A DNA stretch of 8,484 bases, from NCBI GenBank assembly GCA_023249815.1, contig JAHFBX010000114.1:1-8484 (forward strand), given 5' to 3'. The first letter of the stretch is position 1. The number at the start of each line of letters is the position of its first letter. The notes under the pieces are model-generated. The model was not told where the DNA came from. It saw only the letters and a list, made by a program, of their open reading frames with translations, and did no database searches. This document shows, piece after piece, positions 6,773-8,484 of this stretch. The DNA is from Candidatus Eiseniibacteriota bacterium. Its GTDB lineage: Bacteria > Eisenbacteria > RBG-16-71-46. Position numbers and translations under genes: made by a program.

Positions 6773-6793
6773 GGCGCCCGAAGCGAGGCCGCG

Positions 6794-8484
6794 CTACCTG
6801 ATGCGCGCCAGCTTCAGCCGCACGGCCTCGCCGCCGACGTGCGCATCGAGGAAGTACACCCCGGGCGGTGCGGCCCGCCCGTTTGCGTCCCGGCCGTCCC
6901 AGTTGAGCGTGGCCTCGCCCGGCTCGAAGGCGCCTTCCTTGAGGGTGCGCACCGCCTTGCCCGAGAGGTCGTACACCCGCACCGCACCGCGGGCACGCGC
7001 AGGCACCGCGAGGCGCAGCTCGGTACTCTCCGCGAACGGGTTCGGCCGGGCTCCGCGCCAGCCGAGGTTGGCGATGTCTGGCGGCCGCACCGCCTCCACC
7101 GGGCCCAGCCAGTCGGCGCTGGCGCCCCGGGCGATCCGCAGCCGATAGCGGTAGGCCCGCCCCGGCTCCGCCGTATTGTCCAGGAACTCGCCTGCCCCGG
7201 CGGCTCGGACCGCCAGGTCTTCGGTCCCGAGCGGCAACTCATCCACTCCCGCCTCGCCGCGGTGGACCCGGACCCCGGCGATCGCCCGGGCGTCGTGCAC
7301 CAGCCAGCGGAGCCGGATGCCCTCGGGGACCGGCTCCGCCCCGAAGTCCGAGATGTCGGTGACCGCCACCGGCGGATCCACGATCCACGCCGAGTACACG
7401 TTCGGGTCGGTGCCGCCGCCGTTCAGACTGTCGCGGAAGTCGGACCACGCCACGACGCCGAAGTTCTCGCCCGCCGCCACGGCGATGCGGTCGCCGATCC
7501 AGTTGCCGAAACCGCCTGCGCTGTGGTCCCCGCTCCAGTAGCTCGCGACGCGCGAGAGCCGCATGTCGGCACCGAACGTGAGGCCGCCGTCGGTGGAGAC
7601 CGCCGCACACGCGTGCACGCTGTCGCCCAGCTCGAACCCCCGCCGGTCGTACCACGCCACGTAGACCCGGCCGCGCTCGTCCACCGCCACGTTCGGCATG
7701 TGCTGGTCCGAGTCGCCCGGCCCGTGGTTGACCCGGCGGGGTGACGTCCAACTCTGGCCGCCGTCCGACGAGTGCGTGATGACGATGTCACGCATGTCGA
7801 GCGACGCAGAGCCCGGCTCGGGTTGGAACGCGCGCAGGCGCAGCACGTAGCTCAAGGACCTCGAGTCCTGGTCGAGCGCGATGTAGTACCGCCCCGTCCG
7901 CGGCAGCGAGATGTACGACGGCTGGATGCTTCCCTGCCATTGGCGCATCATGGATCCACGGTAGATCCCCTCGACCACACCGTTGCTTCGAGTCCCGTAC
8001 AGCACCCACGCCGGGGTCGGCGATTCGGGCGAGGAGTAGCCATCGCCGGTGAGGTCGCCGTGCAGGTACACCAACTGGCCGGCCTCTCCATCGAAGGCGA
8101 AGATGTCGAAGTCGGTCACGCCGACGTCCTCGTAGCCGGGAAGATAGCCATGGACGTCGGTGTTCATGGCCAGCACGTGGGCCGTGGACAGGCTGCCGTT
8201 GTCCTCGATCTCGCTCACGACCTGCGCCGCCGGCGCCAGCGTGCCCGTGGCGCGCTCCGCCCACACCGCGTACAGCCGGCCGCGAGTCGGGCCCTGACTC
8301 AGGTCCACGGCGAGCTTCGGGTAGTTCGGAGCGTAGAAGAACGATCCGTACGTGTGGAAGGGATTGTAGCGAATATCGATCGGCGGCGGTGCGACCCAGC
8401 CTTTCGGGGCGGCCCCGAAGTTCTCGGCCGGCGCTCCGATGCCGAACTCGGGGGAGAAGCTGAGCCCGTGGTCGGTGGACTTCC
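6794..8484 (-). CDS. Secreted Asp-box (BNR) protein with PPC-like and FlgD-like domains, partial
   Basis: The frame is open from the window's right edge to TAG at 6794-6796, so the N-terminus, and any signal peptide, is outside. Three Asp-box motifs typical of sialidase-like beta-propellers are visible: STDHGLSF near 8457-8480, SSDGGQSW at 7748-7771 and STDGGLTF at 7574-7597. Between the first and second lies a stretch (about 7829-8212) resembling a bacterial pre-peptidase C-terminal (PPC) domain: SEIEDNGSLSTAHVL, DFDIFAFDGEAGQLV, SLPRTGRYYIALD, SYVLRLRAF. A fibronectin III-like stretch follows (about 7050-7370). The last 75 residues (RVYDLSGKAVRTL, LNWDGRDANGRAAPPGVYF) are a FlgD Ig-like domain, as found at the C-terminus of many secreted proteins in these lineages. 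Asp-boxes do not by themselves prove sialidase activity, and no catalytic residues can be assigned. It is convergent with the response-regulator fragment. Confidence 0.85.
   Translation of the reverse strand, partial: KSTDHGLSFSPEFGIGAPAENFGAAPKGWVAPPPIDIRYNPFHTYGSFFYAPNYPKLAVDLSQGPTRGRLYAVWAERATGTLAPAAQVVSEIEDNGSLSTAHVLAMNTDVHGYLPGYEDVGVTDFDIFAFDGEAGQLVYLHGDLTGDGYSSPESPTPAWVLYGTRSNGVVEGIYRGSMMRQWQGSIQPSYISLPRTGRYYIALDQDSRSLSYVLRLRAFQPEPGSASLDMRDIVITHSSDGGQSWTSPRRVNHGPGDSDQHMPNVAVDERGRVYVAWYDRRGFELGDSVHACAAVSTDGGLTFGADMRLSRVASYWSGDHSAGGFGNWIGDRIAVAAGENFGVVAWSDFRDSLNGGGTDPNVYSAWIVDPPVAVTDISDFGAEPVPEGIRLRWLVHDARAIAGVRVHRGEAGVDELPLGTEDLAVRAAGAGEFLDNTAEPGRAYRYRLRIARGASADWLGPVEAVRPPDIANLGWRGARPNPFAESTELRLAVPARARGAVRVYDLSGKAVRTLKEGAFEPGEATLNWDGRDANGRAAPPGVYFLDAHVGGEAVRLKLARIR

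Noticed and set aside
6839..7744. Long plus-strand open frame opposite the Asp-box protein
   Set aside because: Its composition is low-complexity Arg/Pro/His-rich, while the opposite strand has clear Asp-box and FlgD-like motifs.

Overview
This is a GC-rich bacterial chromosomal window carrying at least three decayed insertion-sequence copies among host genes. Two large secreted proteins end in FlgD-like or Por-type sorting-like beta domains, and a GT39-type membrane glycosyltransferase lies between them. That mix is typical of uncultured high-GC lineages such as Eisenbacteria and its neighbours. The taxonomic reading is an inference from gene style only.

Layout, left to right. (1) 1-376, minus: C-terminal part of an IS91-family (HUH, rolling-circle) transposase, copy A, cut by the window edge. 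(2) 384-608: no gene seen. (3) 609-2024, minus: intact secreted protein with a C-terminal sorting-like domain. (4) 2025-2265: intergenic, with a 6-bp microsatellite running into what looks like the left end of an IS5-family element. (5) 2266-2481, plus: N-terminal fragment of an IS5-family transposase. (6) 2606-3271, minus: IS91 copy B, truncated at its 5' end. (7) 3271-3549, plus: C-terminal tail of a probable carbohydrate-active enzyme whose body is missing. (8) 3635-5173, plus: intact GT39-like glycosyltransferase. (9) 5187-5266, minus: 3' half of a tRNA gene, probably Lys, with its own intrinsic terminator. (10) 5529-6342, minus: IS91 copy C, the longest, which keeps the HUH motif. (11) 6341-6772, plus: C-terminal half of an OmpR/PhoB-type response regulator, also frameshifted by a 5-nt duplication. 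(12) 6794-8484, minus: secreted Asp-box (BNR) protein with an embedded PPC-like domain and a FlgD-like C-terminus; its N-terminus lies outside the window.

The region looks like a rearrangement hotspot. The three IS91 copies share orientation and are truncated at three different points on the transposase N-terminal side. Copies B and C have broken genes on both flanks: an IS5 fragment and an enzyme tail around B, a tRNA half and a response-regulator half around C. The most unusual signal is a 19-nt insertion containing a perfect 7-bp hairpin, at exactly the same place in the zinc-ribbon codons of all three copies. It shifts the reading frame identically in each. One stem base pair has changed on both sides in copy C, so the hairpin is preserved. 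I see no complete novel system here, and the mosaic structure could partly be a repeat-induced assembly artefact.
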